Source: Acidobacteriota bacterium (lineage in GTDB: Bacteria; Acidobacteriota; Terriglobia; Bryobacterales; Bryobacteraceae). From it: a DNA stretch of 64,000 nucleotides. The notes under the pieces are model-generated. The model saw only the letters and a program-made list of their open reading frames with translations, searched no databases and was not told the origin of the DNA. Below, piece by piece: positions 7,954-14,729 of the stretch (its first letter is position 1; the number at the start of each line of letters is the position of its first letter). The translations under genes and the position numbers were made by a program. Location of the stretch: positions 34,135 to 98,134 of the forward strand of contig JAPKZB010000081.1 of the NCBI GenBank assembly GCA_026393985.1. Direction: 5' to 3'.

Positions 7954-9879
7954 ATGCATCGATTCCCTGCCCTTGTCGTGCTGGCCGCTGCCGGCCTGTT
8001 GGCCCAATCGCCGGCCGTCCACATCAAGACCGCCATGCCGGCGCCGTCCTGGGCGCTGCTTGAACGCGAGCTACTCAAGTACAATTCGGAAGCCGTCGAC
8101 CGTTTCGCCGCTAAGTACTACGACAGCCGCGGCTATCTGGCGCATACGCCGCGCTGGGGTACGCTCGACGGGCCAGACGACGCCGTCGAAACCACCTGGA
8201 ATTGGACGCTGCTCCATGCGCTGGGCGGCGGCGACTCCGTGCTGCGCCACTACAAGCTCGCGCAGGAGGGCCACTGGAAGCAGTACGGCGAACTGCGGAC
8301 CAAGTTGACGGCGCTGGCCGCCAACGGAGCCTACAAGCAGGAGTTCATCACGCAGTCCGACTGGTTTCACACCGCCGAAGGCCTGCGCGCCTTTCTGCTC
8401 GAAGGGTTGTCGAACCCCAACGACGCCACCTACCGGCAGCGCATGATCCGCTTCGCCAACCTGTATAACGGCGAAGATCCCGACGCCCCGAATTATGATC
8501 CGACCAAGAAGATCATCAAGAGCATCTGGACCGGCAGCCTGGGCCCCATGCTGCGGAAGGCGACCACCTATGACTGGGTGGGCGACCCGGTGCCCGGAAC
8601 TTTCCATCTGCTGCACAATCCGGCCGGCCGCGGCAAACTGCTCGACCTGCAGGCCAACTACAAGAAGATGCTCGCCCACTGCGACGAGTATCTGGACAGC
8701 GTGGGCGACAATAATCTGAACTTGGCCGCCACCATCCTCGGGATGAACGCCTACATGCTGACCGGCGAAGAAAAGTACCGGCGCTGGACGCTCGACTACG
8801 CCGATGCCTGGAAGCAGCGTTCGATCGAGGCCGGGGGCAACATTCCGAGTAACATCGGCCTGGACGGCAAACTGGGCGGCGAGTACAAGGGCCAGTGGTG
8901 GAAGGGGACCTACGGCTGGAACTTCACAATCTTTGACGGCGAACTGGGCCAGATCGCCCACCGCAACTACTTCACGGCCGGCACCTGGCCCGGTTTCGGC
9001 AACGCGCTTCTGCTGAGCGGCGACCAGTCGTATACGCAGGTGCTGCGCCGGCAGCTCGATAACCTGTACGCGCAGAAGAAGGTCGAAAACGGCCGCACGC
9101 TGCTTCCCCAGATGTACGGCGACCCGCGCGGCTACAAATACGATGGGCCGCCGAGCTGGTATCAGTTTGGGCCCAACCTGCACTACGACCGGCTGATGGA
9201 GATCTACCTGCGTTCGATGGACCGCAAGGACCTCGAACGGATTCCGGTGGCCACGCAGTTCCACCCGCCCGACCAGCCGGGCCGCAGCTATGGCGATCCG
9301 GACCGGACGACTTACTGGCTGGGGTATCTCGAAGGTAAGTTGCCGGACTATCCGGAGAAGGCCCTGCGGCAGGACCTGGCCCACGTTCGCCATAAGGTGG
9401 CCGAGTTCATGGAGGACCAGACGACGGCCGACTCCCGGCTGGCGGACTATCTGCTCGACTACAACCCGGCGGCCACGGCGGCGCTGCTGAATCTGACGGT
9501 CGGCGGTTACTTTGCCAATGGGCGCGTGTGGGTTCTGCACAGCCGGTTCCGCCATTTCGACCCGGTGAAGCGCCGGGCGGGGCTGCCCGAGGATGTGGCG
9601 GCGCTGGTGGAGAAGCTGGACGCGAGCAGCGCGACGATGACGCTGGTAAACACCAATCCGCTCGACAGCCGGGAGTTGGTGGTGCAGGCTGGCGGCTACG
9701 GGGAACACCGGTTTGAGTCGGTGACGGTGAACGGGCAGACAACGGCAGTAAACGGGCCGGTGCTGACGGTGCGTCTCGCGCCGGGGGCGGGGGCGCGGTT
9801 GCAGTTTCAGATGACGCGCTACGCCAACAAGCCGACGTTCGCCTTTCCGTGGGACCGGGCGTGGTATCCCGCCAAGTAG
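7954..9879 (+). CDS. Secreted protein of unknown function, possibly an alpha/alpha-toroid enzyme
   Basis: 641 residues with a signal peptide (HRFPALVVLAAAGLLAQ). I do not recognise the family with confidence. The middle is rich in helices with conserved-looking aromatic and acidic patches (WNWTLLHALGGG, GEYKGQWWKGTYGWNF, GPNLHYDRLMEIYLR), the texture of (alpha/alpha)6 barrels found in polysaccharide lyases, heparinase-like enzymes and linalool dehydratases. The last 100 residues are Val/Thr/Gly-rich and look like a beta sandwich. ATG 7954 was chosen over an upstream TTG because the signal peptide begins there. It is divergent from an outer-membrane receptor, which suggests a role in nutrient processing. 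The stop abuts that of the convergent TIM-barrel gene. Confidence 0.6.
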   Translation: MHRFPALVVLAAAGLLAQSPAVHIKTAMPAPSWALLERELLKYNSEAVDRFAAKYYDSRGYLAHTPRWGTLDGPDDAVETTWNWTLLHALGGGDSVLRHYKLAQEGHWKQYGELRTKLTALAANGAYKQEFITQSDWFHTAEGLRAFLLEGLSNPNDATYRQRMIRFANLYNGEDPDAPNYDPTKKIIKSIWTGSLGPMLRKATTYDWVGDPVPGTFHLLHNPAGRGKLLDLQANYKKMLAHCDEYLDSVGDNNLNLAATILGMNAYMLTGEEKYRRWTLDYADAWKQRSIEAGGNIPSNIGLDGKLGGEYKGQWWKGTYGWNFTIFDGELGQIAHRNYFTAGTWPGFGNALLLSGDQSYTQVLRRQLDNLYAQKKVENGRTLLPQMYGDPRGYKYDGPPSWYQFGPNLHYDRLMEIYLRSMDRKDLERIPVATQFHPPDQPGRSYGDPDRTTYWLGYLEGKLPDYPEKALRQDLAHVRHKVAEFMEDQTTADSRLADYLLDYNPAATAALLNLTVGGYFANGRVWVLHSRFRHFDPVKRRAGLPEDVAALVEKLDASSATMTLVNTNPLDSRELVVQAGGYGEHRFESVTVNGQTTAVNGPVLTVRLAPGAGARLQFQMTRYANKPTFAFPWDRAWYPAK

Positions 9880-10719
9880 TCAGCGATTGGCGCGGAACCG
9901 GTGCGCCAGATCGCGCAGATGCTGGCGGCCGCCCCGGGCCCGTTCGAGGGTCACGGCCGGGTTGGGGTCGCCGCCGATTTCGAGAATCATGGTGCCGTTG
10001 AAGTGCAGTTTGGTCAGGTGCGCTAGCAGCGCTGCCCAGTCGATGTCGCCCGCGCCGGGCGGCAGGTGGTCGTCACGCTCGCGGCGGTTGTCGCTGGCGT
10101 GCACCATCCAGAGATGGCCGGAGAGTTTGTGGACGACCAGCAGGAGGTCTTCGGCAAGGTGGGCGTGGCCCGTATCGAGGCAGATGCCCACGTCGTCGAC
10201 ATCGAGGGCGCCGAGAATCCACATGAGGTCGCGGGTGCGGCCGGCAAACAGATGCGGCAGCATGTTTTCGAGTACGAGGCCGATGCCCAATCGGCGGCAG
10301 TGGTGGTAGAAGCGGTTGAGGACCTCGACGGCGTTTTGAAGCCGGACGAAGCGCTCGTGCTCGGGCAGGATGGCCTGTTCCGGGCCGGGATGCAGGACGA
10401 GATACCGGACTTCGAGCAGCGCGGCCGCCTCGGCGGCTCCGATCAGTTCGGCCATGGCGAAGTCGCGAGAGGACTCCTCGAGCGAGGTAATGTCGATGGC
10501 CGGCGAAAACGGGGCGTGGAAGGAGTAGGCCTCCAATCCCAACTTATGAATGCGATCCCTCGCCCGCCGGACGGCGTCCTGGTCGTGGTAGTCAAGATGC
10601 GCCGGATGGGAGCAGATTTCGAGGCGGTCGAAGCCGCTGTTCCGGATCGGTTCGAGGCAGTCGAAGATGCTGGTCTGCCAGAAGCAGCCGGTGGAAAGTC
10701 CAATGGCCCAGTCGCTCAT
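9880..10719 (-). CDS. Endonuclease IV-like / sugar isomerase-like TIM barrel
   Basis: 279 residues of the AP_endonuc_2 (xylose isomerase-like) TIM-barrel superfamily. The positions matching the nine trinuclear-zinc ligands of E. coli endonuclease IV all seem to be present: H68 (HAPF), H110 (HPG), E151 (LEN), D182 and H185 (DTGH), H207 (HASD), D216 and H218 (DDHLPPG) and E247 (LEIGG). Its length is close to Nfo (285). Annotation pipelines would usually call it a sugar phosphate isomerase/epimerase, since many of these ligands recur there. The ATG overlaps the stop of the primase-like gene as ATGA and has GCAAGGAG ahead of it, so it is the last gene of the hsp20 operon. A role as AP endonuclease is inferred. 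Confidence 0.75.
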   Translation of the reverse strand: MSDWAIGLSTGCFWQTSIFDCLEPIRNSGFDRLEICSHPAHLDYHDQDAVRRARDRIHKLGLEAYSFHAPFSPAIDITSLEESSRDFAMAELIGAAEAAALLEVRYLVLHPGPEQAILPEHERFVRLQNAVEVLNRFYHHCRRLGIGLVLENMLPHLFAGRTRDLMWILGALDVDDVGICLDTGHAHLAEDLLLVVHKLSGHLWMVHASDNRRERDDHLPPGAGDIDWAALLAHLTKLHFNGTMILEIGGDPNPAVTLERARGGRQHLRDLAHRFRANR

Positions 10720-12113
10720 ACGGTTCTCCTTGCTTGCAGGCGGTCGCGCAGTTCCGCCAGGTTCGAACGGCAGTCGGGCACGCGGCAGTACCCCTTTTCC
10801 TGGTGCGAGACGCAGTTGAGATCGACGAGGGTGTCGGCGCCGGTGGCGATCATGCCGGCGAACAGCCGCGTGTAGAACTCGGCGCGCCAGGCCGGGTCCA
10901 TGGCAACCCAGGTGCGTCCCCAGGCGTGGTCCTGGCGGTAGGCGGCGTGAATCCGCCGGGCGATGGCTTCGGGCGGCCAGGCGAGAGCGGTGAGTACGCG
11001 GACCACGTGCTGCAGGGCGGCCGGTTTCAGCAGCCAGTCGTTGGGGTGGGCGAAGAGCCAGTCGAGGCAGGGGGGCGCGCCGGGGATGGGGTCGGCCACC
11101 GGGCTGGGTGCGGCGGGCGGGGCCGCGGGCAGACGTTGCGCGAACGCCTGATGCCACTGGCCCAGGGGGGAGCCCTCGTACTCATCGATCAGCCGGTTCA
11201 TGGCGCGGGAGAAGACGGGAATGCGCGTCGAGCTGCTTTCGGCCAGCGCCGCCACGCGGGCTGGCGAGCGGGCCGCCGCGGTGGCCGCAGCCGCCTCCAT
11301 CGCCCCCCGCGGAATGGCGACAATCGGGAGCAGGCGCCGCAGTTGCGTCTCTTCGAGCCGCCAGCGGGGCTCGCGCGGTTTCAAATAAAGGCTGAACGGG
11401 ATGCGGATGTGACGGGTGTGGAACGGGTCGCCGTACTCCGACAGGTCAAGCGAGATGATCTCGCGGCCCGCGGCTCCGCGGCCGACTTCGATCGCGGTGA
11501 GTTGCACGGGGAGGGTACAGTGGGCCATGGCCGCCTGCCGAATGCGGTGCGCCAGGTATTCCACCAACCGGCCCTGCGCGGCGAAGGCGCGTCCGAGGGC
11601 GGGGTCGACGCGGTCCCCATCGGGTGAGCGTACCGCGGCGTAGCGCTCGGCCAGGGAGGCGGGCACCGTGCCCAGTTCCGTCAACCGCCGGAAGGCCACT
11701 GAGGCGCGGGCGATGGCCCACACCAGATGGTAACCGCGGCCACTGACCAGCGTCAGCGGGGCGATCAACCGCTCGCGCAGGAAGCGCAAGGCGGCGGCCA
11801 GCACCGGCTCCTGCAGGGCGAAGACGCGTTCGGGCTCGGCCCAGGCCAGGGCAGGCGCGTCAAAATTCTGGTATTCGATATCGAGATCGAACAGGAGCAG
11901 GTTCCGGTCCCAGAGCGAGCGTTCGATGTCCAAGCCGCCCTCAAGAAAGCCGGAGAGCGCGCGAGCGGGGGCGGGGGCGGTGAATTCGCCGCGGCCGTCG
12001 GCGCCGACGAGGTAGGCTGCCGTAGCGCGGCGGCCGGAGGATCGGCCAAGAAACTCAGCCATGCGCTGCCGGACGGCCGTTTGCTGATAGTGGCCGGCCG
12101 CCACGCTGGTCAT
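10716..12113 (-). CDS. Archaeo-eukaryotic primase-like (AEP/PrimPol) protein
   Basis: 465 residues. Three signatures of the AEP superfamily occur in order. Motif I is LLLFDLDIEY at 72-81, giving the metal-binding Asp76/Asp78. Motif II is SGRGYHLVW at 124-132, the S-x-H nucleotide-binding loop. Motif III is an hD (Asp222 region, ISLDLSE) followed by RHIRIPFSLYLK, like the R-x-IR-x-P-x-S-x-x-x-K strand-turn of PriS and PrimPol. The C-terminus has a Cys cluster (CVSHQEKGYCRVPDC, near 437-451) that could bind zinc. The middle region from 270 to 340 is Ala/Pro-rich and probably a linker. It is translationally coupled on both sides (ATGA overlaps) to the PRTase and the EndoIV-like gene. Predicted role: short DNA or RNA synthesis in repair; not proven by the sequence. 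Confidence 0.65.
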   Translation of the reverse strand: MTSVAAGHYQQTAVRQRMAEFLGRSSGRRATAAYLVGADGRGEFTAPAPARALSGFLEGGLDIERSLWDRNLLLFDLDIEYQNFDAPALAWAEPERVFALQEPVLAAALRFLRERLIAPLTLVSGRGYHLVWAIARASVAFRRLTELGTVPASLAERYAAVRSPDGDRVDPALGRAFAAQGRLVEYLAHRIRQAAMAHCTLPVQLTAIEVGRGAAGREIISLDLSEYGDPFHTRHIRIPFSLYLKPREPRWRLEETQLRRLLPIVAIPRGAMEAAAATAAARSPARVAALAESSSTRIPVFSRAMNRLIDEYEGSPLGQWHQAFAQRLPAAPPAAPSPVADPIPGAPPCLDWLFAHPNDWLLKPAALQHVVRVLTALAWPPEAIARRIHAAYRQDHAWGRTWVAMDPAWRAEFYTRLFAGMIATGADTLVDLNCVSHQEKGYCRVPDCRSNLAELRDRLQARRTV

Positions 12114-12790
12114 CGGAGCTCCTTGCGACGCTTTCCGTTGGCATGCTCCCGGCCGACCACTTCGAGCGTGCGCATCACGTCGTGGTCGCTGACGGGCCGG
12201 AAATCGAGATACCAGTTGCCGATGGAGCCGAATGGCTCCGGCGTGGCGAGGCAGTCGTAGCCGTCGCTTTCACGCTCGATCCATTGCAGCGCCTTGTGCG
12301 AAGCAACCGGCAGAGCCACGCGCAGCGACCGCGGCTTCCGGGCGCGGAGCGAGCGCAGGGCCGCCACCATGGATGACCCGGTGGCGGCGCCATCGTCGAC
12401 CAACAACACCGCGCGGCCGCGGACGTCGAGTTCGCGGTGAGCGGGGCGGTACAGCGCCTCCCGGCGCCGGAGTTCCGCCCGTTCCCGGGCCATGGCGAAG
12501 TCGATCCGCTCCCGCGGCAGGTGGAGCGTTGCGAGCACCTCTTCGTCGAGAACGCCGGCCGAAGCCGTCACGGCGCCCATGGTCAGCTCCGGCTGCCAGG
12601 GAACGCCCAGCCGCTGCACGCACAAGACGTCCAGTTCGGCGTGGAGCGCGCGCGCCAGCTCCCGTCCGGCGGGCAGGCCGCCCCGGGCCAGCGCGAGCAC
12701 GACCAGGGGTTCAGGCCCCCCGGCCGGCCGCACGTGGGTGGCCAGCCGCAGGCCTCCTTCGGCCCGGTCGCGGAAGGGCAGGTCCTCCAT
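12110..12790 (-). CDS. Predicted phosphoribosyltransferase
   Basis: 226 residues. The type I PRTase PRPP loop is clear as VLLVDDGAATGSS near residue 130; an N-terminal LARGGLPAG loop precedes it. Such orphan PRTases are commonly found beside stress genes (Hsp20, universal stress proteins) and their substrate is generally not known. ATG 12790 is preferred over GTG 12796 because AAGGAG then has seven bases of spacing. The stop overlaps the primase-like start by four bases. It follows hsp20 with a 29-base gap. Confidence 0.8.
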   Translation of the reverse strand: MEDLPFRDRAEGGLRLATHVRPAGGPEPLVVLALARGGLPAGRELARALHAELDVLCVQRLGVPWQPELTMGAVTASAGVLDEEVLATLHLPRERIDFAMARERAELRRREALYRPAHRELDVRGRAVLLVDDGAATGSSMVAALRSLRARKPRSLRVALPVASHKALQWIERESDGYDCLATPEPFGSIGNWYLDFRPVSDHDVMRTLEVVGREHANGKRRKELR

Positions 12791-12819
12791 GATCACGCTC
12801 CTTCTCGCGAACGGGTTCG

Positions 12820-13332
12820 CTAGGCGGTCTGTTCAATCGGAATCTGCCGGGTGTTTGGCTTCGTTTCGCCAATGGGAATCTTCACTTCGAGCAGGCCTTC
12901 GTTCATCGAAGCCTTGATGTTGTCGGCTTTGGCGCCTTCGGGCAGCGGGATCTGCCGCCAGAACTTGCCGTAACTGCGCTCGGAGCGAAAGTAACCCTCT
13001 TTCTCTTCCTTGGCTTCGAGTTTGCGCTCGCCCTCGACAATCAGGCACTCGTCGAGGACCTGGACTTTAATGTCTTCCTTCTTGAGGCCGGGCAGTTCGG
13101 CGGTGACGAGCAGTTCGCCGTTCACCCGCCGGCACTCAATAGCCGGGGACCAGACTCCCTGTTTTTCGTCGGCGGCCAGCCAGGAACGGTCCAGCCCGCG
13201 GGTCATCTCTCGCATCAGGTCGAAGGGATTTGCCGCCCATAGGCTCCCCCTGCCCGGGAAGGAACGGAACCAGGGATTCCAGATCGTCTCATCTGCCGGC
13301 GCGGACGCCTTGCTTACTTCTACTTTGGCCAT
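12820..13332 (-). CDS. Small heat-shock protein, Hsp20/alpha-crystallin family
   Basis: 170 residues: a variable N-terminal arm (1-52), an alpha-crystallin beta-sandwich domain (about 53-150; VTAELPGLKKEDIKVQV, then SYGKFWRQIPLPEGA and NEGLLEVKIP), and a short C-terminal tail carrying the IPI anchor motif. It holds unfolding proteins as an ATP-independent oligomeric chaperone. AAGGAGGG nine bases upstream is a strong ribosome site and a sigma-54 type promoter lies just before it. It leads the operon with the PRTase, the primase-like gene and the EndoIV-like gene. Confidence 0.95.
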   Translation of the reverse strand: MAKVEVSKASAPADETIWNPWFRSFPGRGSLWAANPFDLMREMTRGLDRSWLAADEKQGVWSPAIECRRVNGELLVTAELPGLKKEDIKVQVLDECLIVEGERKLEAKEEKEGYFRSERSYGKFWRQIPLPEGAKADNIKASMNEGLLEVKIPIGETKPNTRQIPIEQTA

Positions 13333-13361
13333 GCTGTGGGCCCTCCTTGTCAGAAGACCCG

Positions 13362-13377
13362 TGCAATCCCGGTGCCA
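13362..13377 (-). promoter_or_regulatory. Sigma-54 (RpoN) -24/-12 promoter
   Basis: Reading leftward, TGGCAC, five bases, TTGCA: a full match to the RpoN core, with GG and GC twelve bases apart. The predicted transcription start is near 13351, directly in front of the AAGGAGGG ribosome site (13341-13348) of hsp20. I found no enhancer-binding protein gene in the window. Confidence 0.65.
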
Positions 13378-13479
13378 CAGCCCGGCTGCGGGGTTGTAAG
13401 GGCTTAGCGGCGGGGCGGGGTGGCAAAGCGCGCAGATCTGCGTCAGGAGCCCTGCGGGCGAGGGATTTGCCCCACCCGG

Positions 13480-14547
13480 CTAGCGCAGCACCACGTCCCA
13501 GACCTTGGTCCGGCTATCCTTGCCCGCGGGGCCGCCGACGTCGAGGGTGACGACGTATTCGCCGGGCTTTTCGTAGCGGTGCAGGGGATGGCGTTCGGTG
13601 GAGGTCTGACCGTCGCCGAAGTCCCAGCGCCAGGAGGTGACGGTGCCGTAGGTCGCGTCCTCGAAGGCGACCAGGCGGCGGTCCATGTCGAGGACGGTGA
13701 ACTTCCAATCGGCCTCGACGGGGCGGCGCAGGGAGGCTTCAAGCGGCATGAGTCGGAAGGCGACCAGATCGGAGGCGTTGCCGTACATGGTGGTTTTGTG
13801 GGAGAGGTTCCAGAAGCCGCGGTACTTCGTGCCTTTTTCGTCGTCGTAGTCAAGTACGGACCAGGACAGGCCGATGACCTTGTTTTCGATTAACTGACTT
13901 TCGACGCTGCGGGCGGGCCCTTCATAGGCGGCGTAGTCGAAGGGGGTGATGTAGAACTCGAGGATGAGCTTGCCGCTTTCACCGGGCTTGAAGTTGTAGT
14001 GGTAGGCGGCGTTGGCGTAAGGCAGATTCTTGATCCAGGGCTGGCAGCCCCAGACCATGGTCCAATCCTTGTTTAGGGCGGGGGTGAAGATGTGGTAGTT
14101 CTGAGCGTGGACGCCGTGGTAGGTGAAGTGGGCATCTTTGGGGTCGTAGCCTTTGTCGGGATGCATGGCCTTGATGAAGGGTCCGCCGGAGCGGTCGCCG
14201 TCGACGACGACCTCGAAGATATCGTTGTGGAGGTCGCGGTGGCGGAAGTCCCAGTAGTTGTCGGAGGCTTCGTAGAGGAAGTAGAGGCGATTGAGCCCCT
14301 TGACCCAGCCGACTTTGACGCTGATGTCGAGGTCCTTGCGGTCGAGCGGGGTGTTGTTGATGGTGTCCTTCAGCTGGTCGGTGCCGATGGCATAGCTGGC
14401 CGGTACGGCGGCCCAGTCGTCGGTTTTGCCGTCGATGCGGGGGATCTGGTTGGCGGGGAACTGGTAGATGCGGAACTCGACGCCGGGACGTTCCAAGGCC
14501 AGAAGAGGCGAAATTGCGAAACAAACCCAAAGGGCAATCCTTGTCAT
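13480..14547 (-). CDS. Secreted carbohydrate-binding-like (CBM9-type) protein with C-terminal PKD domain
   Basis: 355 residues. A signal peptide (TRIALWVCFAISPLLA) leads into a domain resembling family-9 carbohydrate-binding modules or the N-terminus of DUF5916 proteins (PRIDGKTDDWAAVPAS, then NRLYFLYEASDNYWDF and HNDIFEVVVDGD). A PKD repeat closes the protein (SWRWDFGDGQTS, HRYEKPGEYVVTLDV). No catalytic domain is visible, so it probably binds extracellular glycan or surfaces. ATG 14547 was chosen because the signal peptide starts there and TACACT stands seven bases upstream. It is divergent from RNase J across the DnaA-box array. Confidence 0.7.
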   Translation of the reverse strand: MTRIALWVCFAISPLLALERPGVEFRIYQFPANQIPRIDGKTDDWAAVPASYAIGTDQLKDTINNTPLDRKDLDISVKVGWVKGLNRLYFLYEASDNYWDFRHRDLHNDIFEVVVDGDRSGGPFIKAMHPDKGYDPKDAHFTYHGVHAQNYHIFTPALNKDWTMVWGCQPWIKNLPYANAAYHYNFKPGESGKLILEFYITPFDYAAYEGPARSVESQLIENKVIGLSWSVLDYDDEKGTKYRGFWNLSHKTTMYGNASDLVAFRLMPLEASLRRPVEADWKFTVLDMDRRLVAFEDATYGTVTSWRWDFGDGQTSTERHPLHRYEKPGEYVVTLDVGGPAGKDSRTKVWDVVLR

Positions 14548-14554
14548 GCCTGAC

Positions 14555-14560
14555 AGTGTA
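14555..14560 (-). promoter_or_regulatory. Putative -10 of a leaderless promoter (CBM9/PKD gene)
   Basis: TACACT ends seven bases before ATG 14547; no Shine-Dalgarno is seen. Confidence 0.4.
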
Positions 14561-14606
14561 TGCCGAACGGGACCGGCGCACCAGTTGGATCGGCCCGGTG
14601 GAGGCA

Positions 14607-14660
14607 CACTCCACATCTTATCCACATATATTCCACAAGGACTTTCACAGCTTTTCCACA
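14607..14660 (+). repeat. Array of five helically phased DnaA-box-like elements
   Basis: Five copies of T(C/T)CACA end at 14615, 14626, 14637, 14649 and 14660, spaced 11, 11, 12 and 11 bases, all in the same direction. The second copy, TTATCCACA at 14618-14626, is a perfect DnaA box (TTATNCACA); the fifth, TTTTCCACA, differs at one position; the others keep only the TNCACA core. The stretch is visibly more AT-rich than its surroundings. It lies between divergent genes (CBM9/PKD and RNase J), where DnaA could act on either promoter or load cooperatively on one DNA face. Confidence 0.6.
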
Positions 14661-14729
14661 AGCGGTAGGGCACGGCGACGCCCCCTACGCGCCCGGGGTG
14701 CTACTCTAGGGCTAGCGATTTCTCCATCT

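Noticed and set aside
8071..9708. Minus-strand frame of 545 codons
   Set aside because: Antisense shadow of the secreted unknown protein; His/Arg/Val-rich without recognisable motifs.
13390..13475. Possible stem between the hsp20 promoter and the CBM9/PKD gene
   Set aside because: The arms GTGGCAAA and TTTGCCCCAC are imperfect and no U-run follows; too weak to call a terminator.
14618..14660. Chromosomal oriC
   Set aside because: Despite the DnaA-box array there is no dnaA, dnaN or gidA neighbourhood and no minus-to-plus skew change; reported only as an array.
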